A DNA stretch of 11,828 bases, taken from assembly GCA_964420375.1 (NCBI GenBank), contig CAYQTK010000128.1, forward strand, positions 1 to 11,828, given 5' to 3'. Positions within the stretch are counted from its first letter, which is position 1; each line of letters begins with the position of its first letter. Both the position numbers and the translations under genes were made by a program. Positions 5,917 to 11,828 of this stretch are shown piece after piece. Under the pieces are notes generated by a model. That model saw only the letters and a list, made by a program, of their open reading frames with translations. It was not told where the DNA came from and ran no database searches. The DNA is from CAYQTK01 sp964420375 (GTDB taxonomy: Bacteria > RBG-13-61-14 > DATKZS01).

Positions 5917-7569
5917 TCACTCGTAGACAGCACCGCCCGCGGCGCTGCCGACCATGTCTGCGTAGCGGGAGAGATAGCCGGTGGTAACTTTCTTCTTTTT
6001 CGGTTTTACGCTGCTCTTTCGCTTTTTGAGTTCCGATGCCGAGACCATAAGATCGAGCTTTCGCTCTTTTATGTCCAGCTTGATCTTGTCGCCGTTGCGC
6101 ACCAGGGCAAGGGGCCCGCCAGCCGCTGCTTCCGGAGAGACGTGCCCGATGCAGGGACCGCGGGTGCCTCCGGAGAAGCGGCCGTCGGTAACCAGGGCCA
6201 CCGACTCGCCCAATCCCATGCCCATGATGGCCGAGGTTGGCGAGAGCATCTCCCGCATGCCGGGTCCTCCCTTGGGCCCCTCGTAGCGGATGACCACGAA
6301 GTGGCCTGCCTTGACCTTGCCGTCCAGGATGGCTTGCATGGCCGACTCCTCCGAGTCGAAGCAGCGGGCCTTGCCTTCGTATGCCGTCATTCCCGCGGAC
6401 ACCGCTGACTGTTTTACCACCGATCCGTCGGGCGCCAGGCTGCCGAACAGCACGGCAATACCGCCCTGCTCCATGTAGGGGTCGCTGAGGGGCCGGATGA
6501 CCTCGCGGTCCTTCCAGGGCTTTTTCCGAAGCAAGGACTTCACAGCCTGGCCGGACACCGTGGGATTGTCGTGAAGCTTTGATCGGAGCTCGTGCATGAC
6601 CGCTATGACGCCTCCGGCCCGGTCGAGGTCCTCCATGGCGTGCTCGCCCGCGGGCCGGAGCCTGGTGAGGTTGGGAGTGTCCGCGGATATCTCGTCAAAG
6701 CGGGCAAGCGAAAGGTCGACGCCCGCTTCCCGCGCTATTGCTGTAAGGTGGAGCACCGAGTTGGTCGATCCGCCGAGCGCCATGTCCATGCGGATGGCGT
6801 TCTCCAGGGATTCCCTGTTCATGATCTTTCGGGAGTTCACCCCTTTTTTGACGAGTTCGGCGGCCTTTATGCCGGAGTCGTAGGCCAGCCTTTGTTTTCG
6901 CGCCGACACCGCGGGAGCGGCGCCGCACCCGGGCAGGCTCATCCCCATGGCCTCGGTAAGGCATGCCATGGTGTTGGCGGTGTAAAGCCCCTGGCAGGAG
7001 CCGGGTCCGGGGCATGCTTCCTGCTCCACCGCGGCGAGCTCGGAAGCGGATATCTTTCCCGCCTGGTAGAGTCCCACCGCCTCGAAGGTGTTACGCACCA
7101 GGGTCAGCCGTTCTCCATGGTAATATCCGCACAGCATGGGCCCCGCGGTCACTGCGATGCAGGGTATGTCGAGTCGCGCCGCAGCCATCAGCATCCCCGG
7201 CGTGATCTTGTCGCAGTTGGTCAGAAGCACCAGCCCGTCCAGTGCGTGTGCTTCGGCCACCGTCTCGATATTATCAGCGATAAGCTCGCGGCTGGGAAGG
7301 CTCATCCTCATGCCGGAATGACCCATGGCAACGCCGTCACAGATGCCGGGAACGCCGAATATAAAAGGCCTTGCTCCTCCGGCGTAGACCCCGTTCTCGA
7401 TGGCCCTCTCCAGAGCCTTCATGTTGGTATGTCCGGGAATAAGGTCGCTGAAACTGGAGGCAACCCCTATAAACGGCTTGTTCATGTCCTCGGTGGTCAC
7501 GCCCGTGGCCCGGATGAGCGCCCGGTTGGGCGTGCGCTCCACCCCTTTCTTTGAGCGGTCGGAACGCAT
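5917..7569 (-). CDS. ilvD: dihydroxyacid dehydratase
   Basis: This iron-sulfur enzyme dehydrates 2,3-dihydroxy-isovalerate and the methylvalerate analogue to 2-oxo acids, the third common step of branched-chain amino-acid synthesis. It has 550 aa, normal length. The family core is intact: GVPGICDGVAMGH, SRELIAD, TNCDKITPGM (C119), CPGPGSCQGLYTANTM (C191), and a C-terminal GTRGPCIGHVSPEAA. At the position where [2Fe-2S] members carry a third cysteine there is glycine (G46 in SDLIPGHTNM). This is like the oxygen-sensitive [4Fe-4S] E. coli enzyme. The ATG at 7569 has AGGAG 7 nt upstream and gives the usual N-terminus; the frame stays open further upstream but without support. A small GC hairpin (7587-7599) lies just before the Shine-Dalgarno site. 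It is first of the ilvD-ilvB-ilvN set and is preceded by a strong terminator. Confidence 0.96.
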   Translation of the reverse strand: MRSDRSKKGVERTPNRALIRATGVTTEDMNKPFIGVASSFSDLIPGHTNMKALERAIENGVYAGGARPFIFGVPGICDGVAMGHSGMRMSLPSRELIADNIETVAEAHALDGLVLLTNCDKITPGMLMAAARLDIPCIAVTAGPMLCGYYHGERLTLVRNTFEAVGLYQAGKISASELAAVEQEACPGPGSCQGLYTANTMACLTEAMGMSLPGCGAAPAVSARKQRLAYDSGIKAAELVKKGVNSRKIMNRESLENAIRMDMALGGSTNSVLHLTAIAREAGVDLSLARFDEISADTPNLTRLRPAGEHAMEDLDRAGGVIAVMHELRSKLHDNPTVSGQAVKSLLRKKPWKDREVIRPLSDPYMEQGGIAVLFGSLAPDGSVVKQSAVSAGMTAYEGKARCFDSEESAMQAILDGKVKAGHFVVIRYEGPKGGPGMREMLSPTSAIMGMGLGESVALVTDGRFSGGTRGPCIGHVSPEAAAGGPLALVRNGDKIKLDIKERKLDLMVSASELKKRKSSVKPKKKKVTTGYLSRYADMVGSAAGGAVYE

Positions 7570-7617
7570 GGCAGAACTCCTTTTCCCCGGCTTCGCCGGC
7601 AATCCTGTCCGCAAACT

Positions 7618-7645
7618 AAAAAGCCCCGATGGAGACCACCGGGGC
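7618..7645 (-). terminator. intrinsic terminator between the DUF465 gene and ilvD
   Basis: On the minus strand, GCCCCGGTGG (7645-7636) pairs with CCATCGGGGC (7632-7623) around a TCT loop. This gives a 10-bp stem with one G-U pair that exists only in the minus-strand RNA, followed at once by TTTTT (7622-7618). It starts 21 nt after the DUF465 stop codon and should end that transcript. It also lies only about 50 nt before the ilvD start, so it could act as an attenuator; I see no leader peptide rich in Ile, Leu or Val. Confidence 0.85.
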
Positions 7646-7651
7646 ATTATA
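7646..7651 (-). promoter_or_regulatory. TATAAT -10-like box abutting the terminator
   Basis: A consensus TATAAT on the minus strand directly touches the 5' arm of the terminator. No TTGACA-like box lies 16-18 nt upstream (the best alignment reads CCGAGT) and there is no extended TGn. It is therefore a weak promoter candidate. If used, transcription would begin near 7639, inside the terminator's 5' arm. Confidence 0.25.
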
Positions 7652-7666
7652 ACGCACCGTGGCCTC

Positions 7667-7939
7667 CTACTCGGGCTTTGATACCGCGACCTTGTACTGG
7701 TATATCTTTTGAGCGATGCGGTCCTTGCCCTGGAGCTTGAGCCTCTTAATTCGCTTCACCTCCTGCTCTTCCTCCGAGTCCAGAAAGGACTTGGACTCGA
7801 GATCCTTGAGCTGCTTTTTAAGGTTCTGGTGTTCCTGCCACAGCTCGAGGAACTCCGCGTCGCGCTCGCATAAAGACAAGGCGATGTCATAGTCCTCCCT
7901 GCTCATGTTTCCGGGGATGTACCTGTCTCCATACATCAT
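7667..7939 (-). CDS. DUF465 / YdcH-like small coiled-coil protein
   Basis: This protein of 90 aa (79 from the ATG at 7906) is very rich in charged residues and predicted to be helical or coiled-coil from about residue 25 to 82. The motif EEEQEVKRIKRLKLQGKDRI matches the YdcH/DUF465 family, whose usual pattern is EVKRLKKxKLxLKDxI. Function in this family is not known. Start choice is open. A near-perfect promoter places transcription initiation almost exactly at the ATG of 7939, so that start would be leaderless. The ATG at 7906 gives the usual family length but has no convincing Shine-Dalgarno site. It is closed off by a strong terminator, so it is probably a single-gene transcript despite its position just upstream of ilvD. 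It is divergent from the symporter. Confidence 0.85.
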   Translation of the reverse strand: MMYGDRYIPGNMSREDYDIALSLCERDAEFLELWQEHQNLKKQLKDLESKSFLDSEEEQEVKRIKRLKLQGKDRIAQKIYQYKVAVSKPE

Positions 7940-7945
7940 GATTTC

Positions 7946-7974
7946 AATATAGTTTGATTCTTCCCTGCTGTCAA
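7946..7974 (-). promoter_or_regulatory. sigma70 promoter of the DUF465 gene
   Basis: On the minus strand there is a -35 TTGACA (7974-7969), a 17-nt spacer and a -10 TATATT (7951-7946). The expected start point is around 7939-7940, at the first in-frame ATG. A second TATAAT lies inside the same region at about 7979-7984 but lacks a matching -35. Confidence 0.75.
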
Positions 7975-8126
7975 ACCATTATACCCGTACAATTTCCGGT
8001 TTTGCCCGATGAGCGCCCCTGTGCGGTCATATGAGTCTTTCGCCTTCTTTCCCATCCGGTGACGGCCTTTTTCAGCATATATTTCTATGGTTTAATGAGT
8101 GTCGTTTCGGGGGCGGGGTATTGAAC

Positions 8127-9656
8127 ATGAACATAGCTTTCGCCGACATAGTCGTACTGTGTTTTTACTTTGCACTCATCGTTTTCGTGGGGATGTGGAC
8201 GGGCCGCCGGAACCGGGGCACCGAGGATTACTTTGTGGGCGGCAGGCGGATGCCATGGTGGGTCGTAGGCGTATCCATTCTGGGGACGTGCATTTCATCC
8301 GTCACCTACGTAGCGTATCCGGGCAAGGCCATTGCCTCGGACTGGCAGTACATGGTGCAGGGTCTCATGCTGCCGGTGGTCCTTGTTTGCGGCGGATTTC
8401 TGTTGGTCAAGTTTTACAGGAAGCGTGTCCGGACAACCATAAACGAGTTTCTGGAGCAGCGCTTCGGGCCGGGCGTGCGGGTCTTCTCCATGGTGTTTCT
8501 CATCATCTCCGAGATCGCCCGGGTGGGAATGGTGATGTACCTCTTCTCCCTGGTGGTCCACACCATCACGGGGTTTAACCTTTTCCAGGTGATCATCTTT
8601 ATCGGATGCGTGACTATAATCTACGCGGTGGTCGGCGGCATCAAGGGAGTTATCTGGACTGACCTCATCCAGGCCGCGGTCCTGGTTTCCGGAGGCCTTA
8701 TTACCATAAGCGTTATCTCCTCCCGGCTGCCCGGAGGCTTCGCCGGCATGATGTCCGAGGCTTGGGACGCCGGCAAGCTCGAGCTGGTCGATTTCTCCGG
8801 CGGTCTCATGCGCGACAACTTTATTGTGCTCGCTCTCTCCGGGCTGGCCAATTACTTTTACTTTCTGGGAGGCAACCAGAACCAGGTGCAGCGCTACCAG
8901 TGCACGGAAACCGACTCCGAGGCCTTGAAGGCCACCGTGCTGGGAAGCCTGGCCAGCGTGCCGGTTTGGGCGTTGTTTCTGCTGGTGGGCACCGCGGTTT
9001 ACGTCTATTACCAGCATTTCCCTGACCCGGAGGTTGCCGGCTACATCTCCGGAGGAGGTGCAGGCAAGGCTGACGAGATTTTTCCCCGCTTTATCGCTAC
9101 TGCCCTGCCGGCGGGAGTATCCGGCCTTCTTTTGGCCGGGCTTTTCGGCGCTGCCATGAGCTCGCTGGACTCGTCCATGAACGCTGCATCCACCATGGCG
9201 GTGACCGATGTTTATAGAAGATTCATAAACCCCGGTGTGTCCGACAAGCGGGCGTTCGACGTGGCCCGGATTTTGACCTTTATCTGGGGATGCCTGGGCA
9301 TCGGGCTTGCCGTAAGCATGATCACGGTCAAGGTGTTCCTGGAGTTTTACTTTATTGTTGTCTCTTTGGTAATCGGTGTCATAACCGGGATTTGTTTCCT
9401 TGCCGTTCTCTCCAAGCGGACCAGCGGCAGGGGCCTGATAACCGGCATCCTCGCCGGCATGGTGGTATCGGAGTGGGGCATCATCAAGATGCTGGGCGGG
9501 TTCGAAGGATTTTTCAAGATTTTCGATTTTCCCTTCCACGACATCATGGTGGGGGTGGTGACCACCGTGGTGGTCATTGCAATAGGATATGCCCAGAGCA
9601 TCGCCCTGGCTGGCCGCGATTTGAAAAAGCAAAAGGGATTGAAGCAACCACAATAA
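8127..9656 (+). CDS. sodium:solute symporter (SSS family)
   Basis: This integral inner-membrane protein of 509 aa has about 13 hydrophobic segments and is expected to carry a small organic solute with Na+. Family landmarks are an N-terminal helix ending in a basic loop with TEDYFVGGRRMPWW (residues 33-46), SSVTYVAYPGKA, and GGNQNQVQRYQCTETDSEALKA in the middle. The second signature AGLFGAAMSSLDSSMNAAST carries the serines and asparagine of the Na2-site region (S345 to N352). The substrate cannot be set from sequence; relatives of this SLC5-like type carry monocarboxylates, vitamins, sugars or sialic acid. The ATG at 8127 is chosen because the first transmembrane helix follows directly. The frame is open to 8031, but the upstream residues look unlike the family. 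Its Shine-Dalgarno is only a loose GGGG 9 nt upstream. The stop is 24 bp from the convergent hydrolase gene, with no evident terminator. Confidence 0.92.
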   Translation: MNIAFADIVVLCFYFALIVFVGMWTGRRNRGTEDYFVGGRRMPWWVVGVSILGTCISSVTYVAYPGKAIASDWQYMVQGLMLPVVLVCGGFLLVKFYRKRVRTTINEFLEQRFGPGVRVFSMVFLIISEIARVGMVMYLFSLVVHTITGFNLFQVIIFIGCVTIIYAVVGGIKGVIWTDLIQAAVLVSGGLITISVISSRLPGGFAGMMSEAWDAGKLELVDFSGGLMRDNFIVLALSGLANYFYFLGGNQNQVQRYQCTETDSEALKATVLGSLASVPVWALFLLVGTAVYVYYQHFPDPEVAGYISGGGAGKADEIFPRFIATALPAGVSGLLLAGLFGAAMSSLDSSMNAASTMAVTDVYRRFINPGVSDKRAFDVARILTFIWGCLGIGLAVSMITVKVFLEFYFIVVSLVIGVITGICFLAVLSKRTSGRGLITGILAGMVVSEWGIIKMLGGFEGFFKIFDFPFHDIMVGVVTTVVVIAIGYAQSIALAGRDLKKQKGLKQPQ

Positions 9657-9680
9657 GAGATGGCAACGGCCGGGAGTGCC

Positions 9681-10565
9681 TCAGGTTTTCACGTATCCTC
9701 TCTCCGTTTCGGTGACCACGCCCTTTTTCATGAGCCGCTCTATGTGCTTGCCCATGAGCGCGCGTTCGCCGAACTCGAAGAAGCCGCGCGGCTCGCGCGG
9801 CTTGCGGTAGACAATCCACTGCTCCACGATGTTCTGCATGGTGCGGGGTTCGGTGAGAAAGTCGAGCAGCTTACTCTCCCGTTCGTTGATCACGTTAAGG
9901 TAGCGGTCCCAGGCTTCCGCGGGCTCTTTTTCGAAAAGCCCGAACTCGTGTCCGGTGATCCACGCCTTGGCGGGTATTTGTCTGAGCCGTTTCACCGACT
10001 CGATGGTCTGGTCGATGTCTGCGTCGCGGTCGCCGTACCACGGACCGAACTTGCCGAGGTCATAATCTCCCATGAAGAGCACCTCGGGCTCGCGGAAGAA
10101 GAAAGCCAGGTGGCCCGGGGTATGCCCGGGGGTGGAAATTACGTCCACTGTAACGCCGTTGCGCTCGATGACCTCGCCGCCGGTGAAGGTCTCCGTTGGT
10201 GTGCGCGGCTTATAGTTGAACTGCTCCTTCAAGGCCTTCCGCCAGTAGCTTATGAACTCCGGGTTGTCAATACCATACCAGGCGATAAAGGTGTCCTCGT
10301 CCTGCAAGGGGGGCACGTCGCGTTCCGAGATCAACAAGGGAAGGTCGTCGAAAAGATCTAAATACATGAAGTGGTCCTCGTGCCAGTGCGAGAGCCAGAC
10401 CTCATGCACGCCGGGGTCTTCTCCAAGCTCGCTCAGGCGCCGCCGGTCCGAGGCCGGGTCAATGACAATCCGGGCACCCTCCACGTACACCGAGTGGCAG
10501 TAAGGGTACTTGCCCCGGTTTTCGCCGGGTATGAACCGGACCGGCCCGAAATGTTTCTCTTCCAT
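9681..10565 (-). CDS. metallo-beta-lactamase-fold hydrolase with apparent C-terminal winged helix
   Basis: 294 aa, cytoplasmic. The MBL metal-binding set is complete: H60, H62, D64 and H65 in SHWHEDH, H148 in TPGHTPGH, D167 in MGDYDLG and H206 in TGHEFG. It should therefore bind two metal ions and be active as a hydrolase. Residues about 225-294 (LDFLTEPRTMQNIVEQWIVY to HIERLMKKGVVTE) look like the helical/winged-helix tail found in LACTB2-like and related MBL proteins. The substrate is unknown; candidates are thioesters, phosphodiesters, lactones or RNA. The ATG has GGAG 6 nt upstream. It lies 75 nt downstream of the SDR gene on the same strand. The gap is AT-rich with no clear terminator or promoter, so the two may share a transcript, though a functional link is not obvious. 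Confidence 0.9.
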   Translation of the reverse strand: MEEKHFGPVRFIPGENRGKYPYCHSVYVEGARIVIDPASDRRRLSELGEDPGVHEVWLSHWHEDHFMYLDLFDDLPLLISERDVPPLQDEDTFIAWYGIDNPEFISYWRKALKEQFNYKPRTPTETFTGGEVIERNGVTVDVISTPGHTPGHLAFFFREPEVLFMGDYDLGKFGPWYGDRDADIDQTIESVKRLRQIPAKAWITGHEFGLFEKEPAEAWDRYLNVINERESKLLDFLTEPRTMQNIVEQWIVYRKPREPRGFFEFGERALMGKHIERLMKKGVVTETERGYVKT

Positions 10566-10640
10566 AAAGCGCTCCGTTGATAAAAAATTTTAAAAAGACT
10601 GATTGCTATAGCCGGTTGATGCAATACAACTGCGGGAGCA

Positions 10641-11597
10641 TCAAGTGGTATCTTTTCCCTTGTCCTGTTCCCGGAAGTACTGGATGGTCAGCTCCAGTCC
10701 TTGTTCCAGCCCCACTTGCGGTTCCCAGTCGAAGAGCTTTTTCGCCAGTGATATGTCCGGCTTCCTCTGCTTGGGATCGTCCATGGGCAGGTCTTTGAAC
10801 TTGATCTTGCTCTGACTTCCGGTGAGATCGGTGATTTTTCTGGCGAACTCGAGAATGGTCATCTCCTGGGGGTTCCCCATATTGACGGGCAGCTCGTAAT
10901 CGGAGAACAACAGTCGAAAGATGCCCTCGACCAGGTCGGTGACGTAGCAGAAGCTCCGGGTCTGCGTGCCGTCGCCGAACACGGTGAGGTCGTGGCCCTG
11001 CAATGCCTGGTCTATAAAGGTGGGCACCACCCTTCCGTCAAGCCTGCGCATGCGGGGCCCGAAGGTATTGAAGATGCGCACGATCCTGGTGTCCAGCTTG
11101 TGGTGCCGGTTATAGGCCATGACCATTGCTTCGGCAAAGCGCTTGGCTTCGTCGTATACCCCCCGCGGACCTATGGGGTTTACGTTGCCCCAGTAGCCCT
11201 CCTTCTGGGGGTGGGCCAGGGGGTCGCCGTAGACCTCGGAAGTGCTGGCCAGCAAAAGCCGGGCCCCCTTGGACAAAGCAAGCCCCAGTGCCTTGTGGGT
11301 GCCCAGGCTGCCCACCTTCATGGTCTGGATGGGCAACTCGAGGTAGTCGATAGGGGAAGCAGGTGATGCAAAGTGGAGAATATAATCCAGCGGCCCGGGC
11401 ACGTGGATGTAATTGGTCACGTCCTGCTTGAAAAAGGTAAACCGGGAGTCTTTGAAAAGATGGTTTATGTGGTCCATGTCGCCGGTGATAAGGTTGTCCC
11501 AGCAGAGGACCTCGAAGCCCTCGGCGAGAAAACGGTCGCAAAGGTGCGAGCCGATAAAGCCCGCGCCCCCGGTAATCAGAATCCGCTTGTCAGCCAT
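10641..11597 (-). CDS. UDP-glucuronate decarboxylase (UDP-xylose synthase)-like SDR enzyme
   Basis: 318 aa, an extended short-chain dehydrogenase. The NAD-binding loop is GGAGFIG (residues 10-16), with D34 closing the next strand (prefers NAD). The catalytic set is STSE (118-121) and Y148xxxK152 in GVYDEAKR. The strongly conserved stretches EVYGDPLAHPQ, YWGNVNPIGPRGVYDEAKR and RIFNTFGPRM are those of UXS proteins, which turn UDP-glucuronate into UDP-xylose for surface polysaccharides. Some bacterial members in this group may act on other UDP or dTDP sugars. Length is typical. The start is firm: AAAGGAGG (11611-11604) sits 6 nt before the ATG, below a good promoter. No glycosyltransferases or UDP-glucose dehydrogenase appear within the window. 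Confidence 0.88.
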   Translation of the reverse strand: MADKRILITGGAGFIGSHLCDRFLAEGFEVLCWDNLITGDMDHINHLFKDSRFTFFKQDVTNYIHVPGPLDYILHFASPASPIDYLELPIQTMKVGSLGTHKALGLALSKGARLLLASTSEVYGDPLAHPQKEGYWGNVNPIGPRGVYDEAKRFAEAMVMAYNRHHKLDTRIVRIFNTFGPRMRRLDGRVVPTFIDQALQGHDLTVFGDGTQTRSFCYVTDLVEGIFRLLFSDYELPVNMGNPQEMTILEFARKITDLTGSQSKIKFKDLPMDDPKQRKPDISLAKKLFDWEPQVGLEQGLELTIQYFREQDKGKDTT

Positions 11598-11620
11598 GTA
11601 TCTCCTCCTTTAAGGGTACG

Positions 11621-11649
11621 ATTATATATCCGGCGGGCGCCGCGGTAAA
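11621..11649 (-). promoter_or_regulatory. sigma70 promoter of the UXS-like gene
   Basis: On the minus strand there is a -35 TTTACC (11649-11644, 4 of 6 matches), a 17-nt spacer and a perfect -10 TATAAT (11626-11621). The predicted start is near 11614, leaving a leader of about 17 nt that contains the AAAGGAGG ribosome-binding site. Confidence 0.65.
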
Positions 11650-11702
11650 ACCGGATTTTTAGGACGGTCCTTATCAAGAATCTTTCATTTCTTTAGTGCC
11701 TG

Positions 11703-11818
11703 TTACGAAACTCCGTTTTTGGAGTGCGCCTGCCTGTGCGTTCGCACGCAGACAGGAAAGCTTGCTTTCGCACTCATAAGTTCCGGCTTGCCGGAACTTA
11801 CAAAAAGGCGCCTCGTAA
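11703..11818. repeat. nested palindromic extragenic element with a three-way-junction fold
   Basis: An outer pair, TTACGA (11703-11708) with TCGTAA (11813-11818), encloses several hairpins. GAGTGCG (11722-11728) pairs with CGCACTC (11769-11775). Inside that stem, with no unpaired bases at the joints, lie hairpin B (11729-11756, one mismatch and a 2-nt bulge) and hairpin C (AAAG-CTTG-CTTT, 11757-11768). One base later is hairpin D, TAAGTTCCGG-CTTG-CCGGAACTTA (11777-11800). A competing hairpin, ACTCC-GTTTTT-GGAGT (11710-11725), shares bases with the three-way stem. There is no reading frame and no good terminator tract. It is likely a repeat family member or a structured non-coding element upstream of the UXS-like gene. 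Function is not known. Confidence 0.65.
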
Positions 11819-11828
11819 ACTGCGAGCC

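Noticed and set aside
5736..5933. 65-codon minus-strand frame between ilvD and ilvB
   Set aside because: It overlaps the end of ilvD, has no ribosome-binding site and ends inside the palindromic element. It is more likely non-coding.
6592..7554. 320-codon plus-strand frame inside ilvD
   Set aside because: It is antisense to a full-length, well-conserved ilvD and has no family features of its own.
7570..7666. Classic ilv attenuator with a leader peptide
   Set aside because: Only about 20 nt separate the DUF465 stop from the terminator, and no short frame rich in Ile, Val or Leu codons is present. The hairpin fits an ordinary terminator.
8295..9653. 452-codon open frame on the minus strand opposite the symporter
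   Set aside because: It is rich in His, Gly and Asp with no domain pattern. It mirrors the hydrophobic codons of the real membrane protein on the other strand.

Overview
This is an 11.8-kb, moderately GC-rich bacterial segment with well-formed Shine-Dalgarno sites and sigma70-type promoters. The genes look chromosomal and mostly housekeeping. I see no phage, transposase, CRISPR or toxin/defence genes. A B12-type radical SAM protein and a dihydroxyacid dehydratase of the apparent [4Fe-4S] type suggest an anaerobic or microaerobic bacterium. Desulfobacterota (Deltaproteobacteria) or a related candidate phylum is my best guess, held with low confidence because no marker gene is present.

Layout, left to right. 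(1) A minus-strand tRNA-Arg(UCU) with encoded CCA and a clear TTGACA-17-TATTCT promoter (65-185). (2) A plus-strand group: a cyclophilin-like-fold protein (329-703), a B12-binding-type radical SAM protein (780-2306) and a WG-repeat protein built from exact 102-bp units (2416-3336). (3) A minus-strand block: a small DUF465/YdcH-like protein (7667-7939), a strong intrinsic terminator, then ilvD, ilvB and ilvN. Together these cover the acetohydroxyacid synthase and dihydroxyacid dehydratase steps of branched-chain amino-acid synthesis. ilvC, which encodes the step between them, is not in the window. A palindrome-rich element lies between ilvD and ilvB. (4) A plus-strand Na+/solute symporter (8127-9656), divergent from the DUF465 gene. 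(5) A minus-strand pair: a UDP-glucuronate decarboxylase-like SDR enzyme (10641-11597) followed by a metallo-beta-lactamase-fold hydrolase with an apparent C-terminal winged helix (9681-10565). (6) A roughly 230-bp right-hand intergenic region with a good promoter and an elaborate nested palindromic element (11703-11818).

Functionally, IlvB and IlvN form one enzyme (catalytic and valine-sensing regulatory subunits), and IlvD acts two steps later. The other genes do not form an evident pathway. No gene cluster here looks like a new multi-gene system. The least explained features are non-coding: the three-way-junction palindrome at the right end, the palindromic element between ilvD and ilvB, and a -10-like TATAAT that abuts the terminator in front of ilvD.
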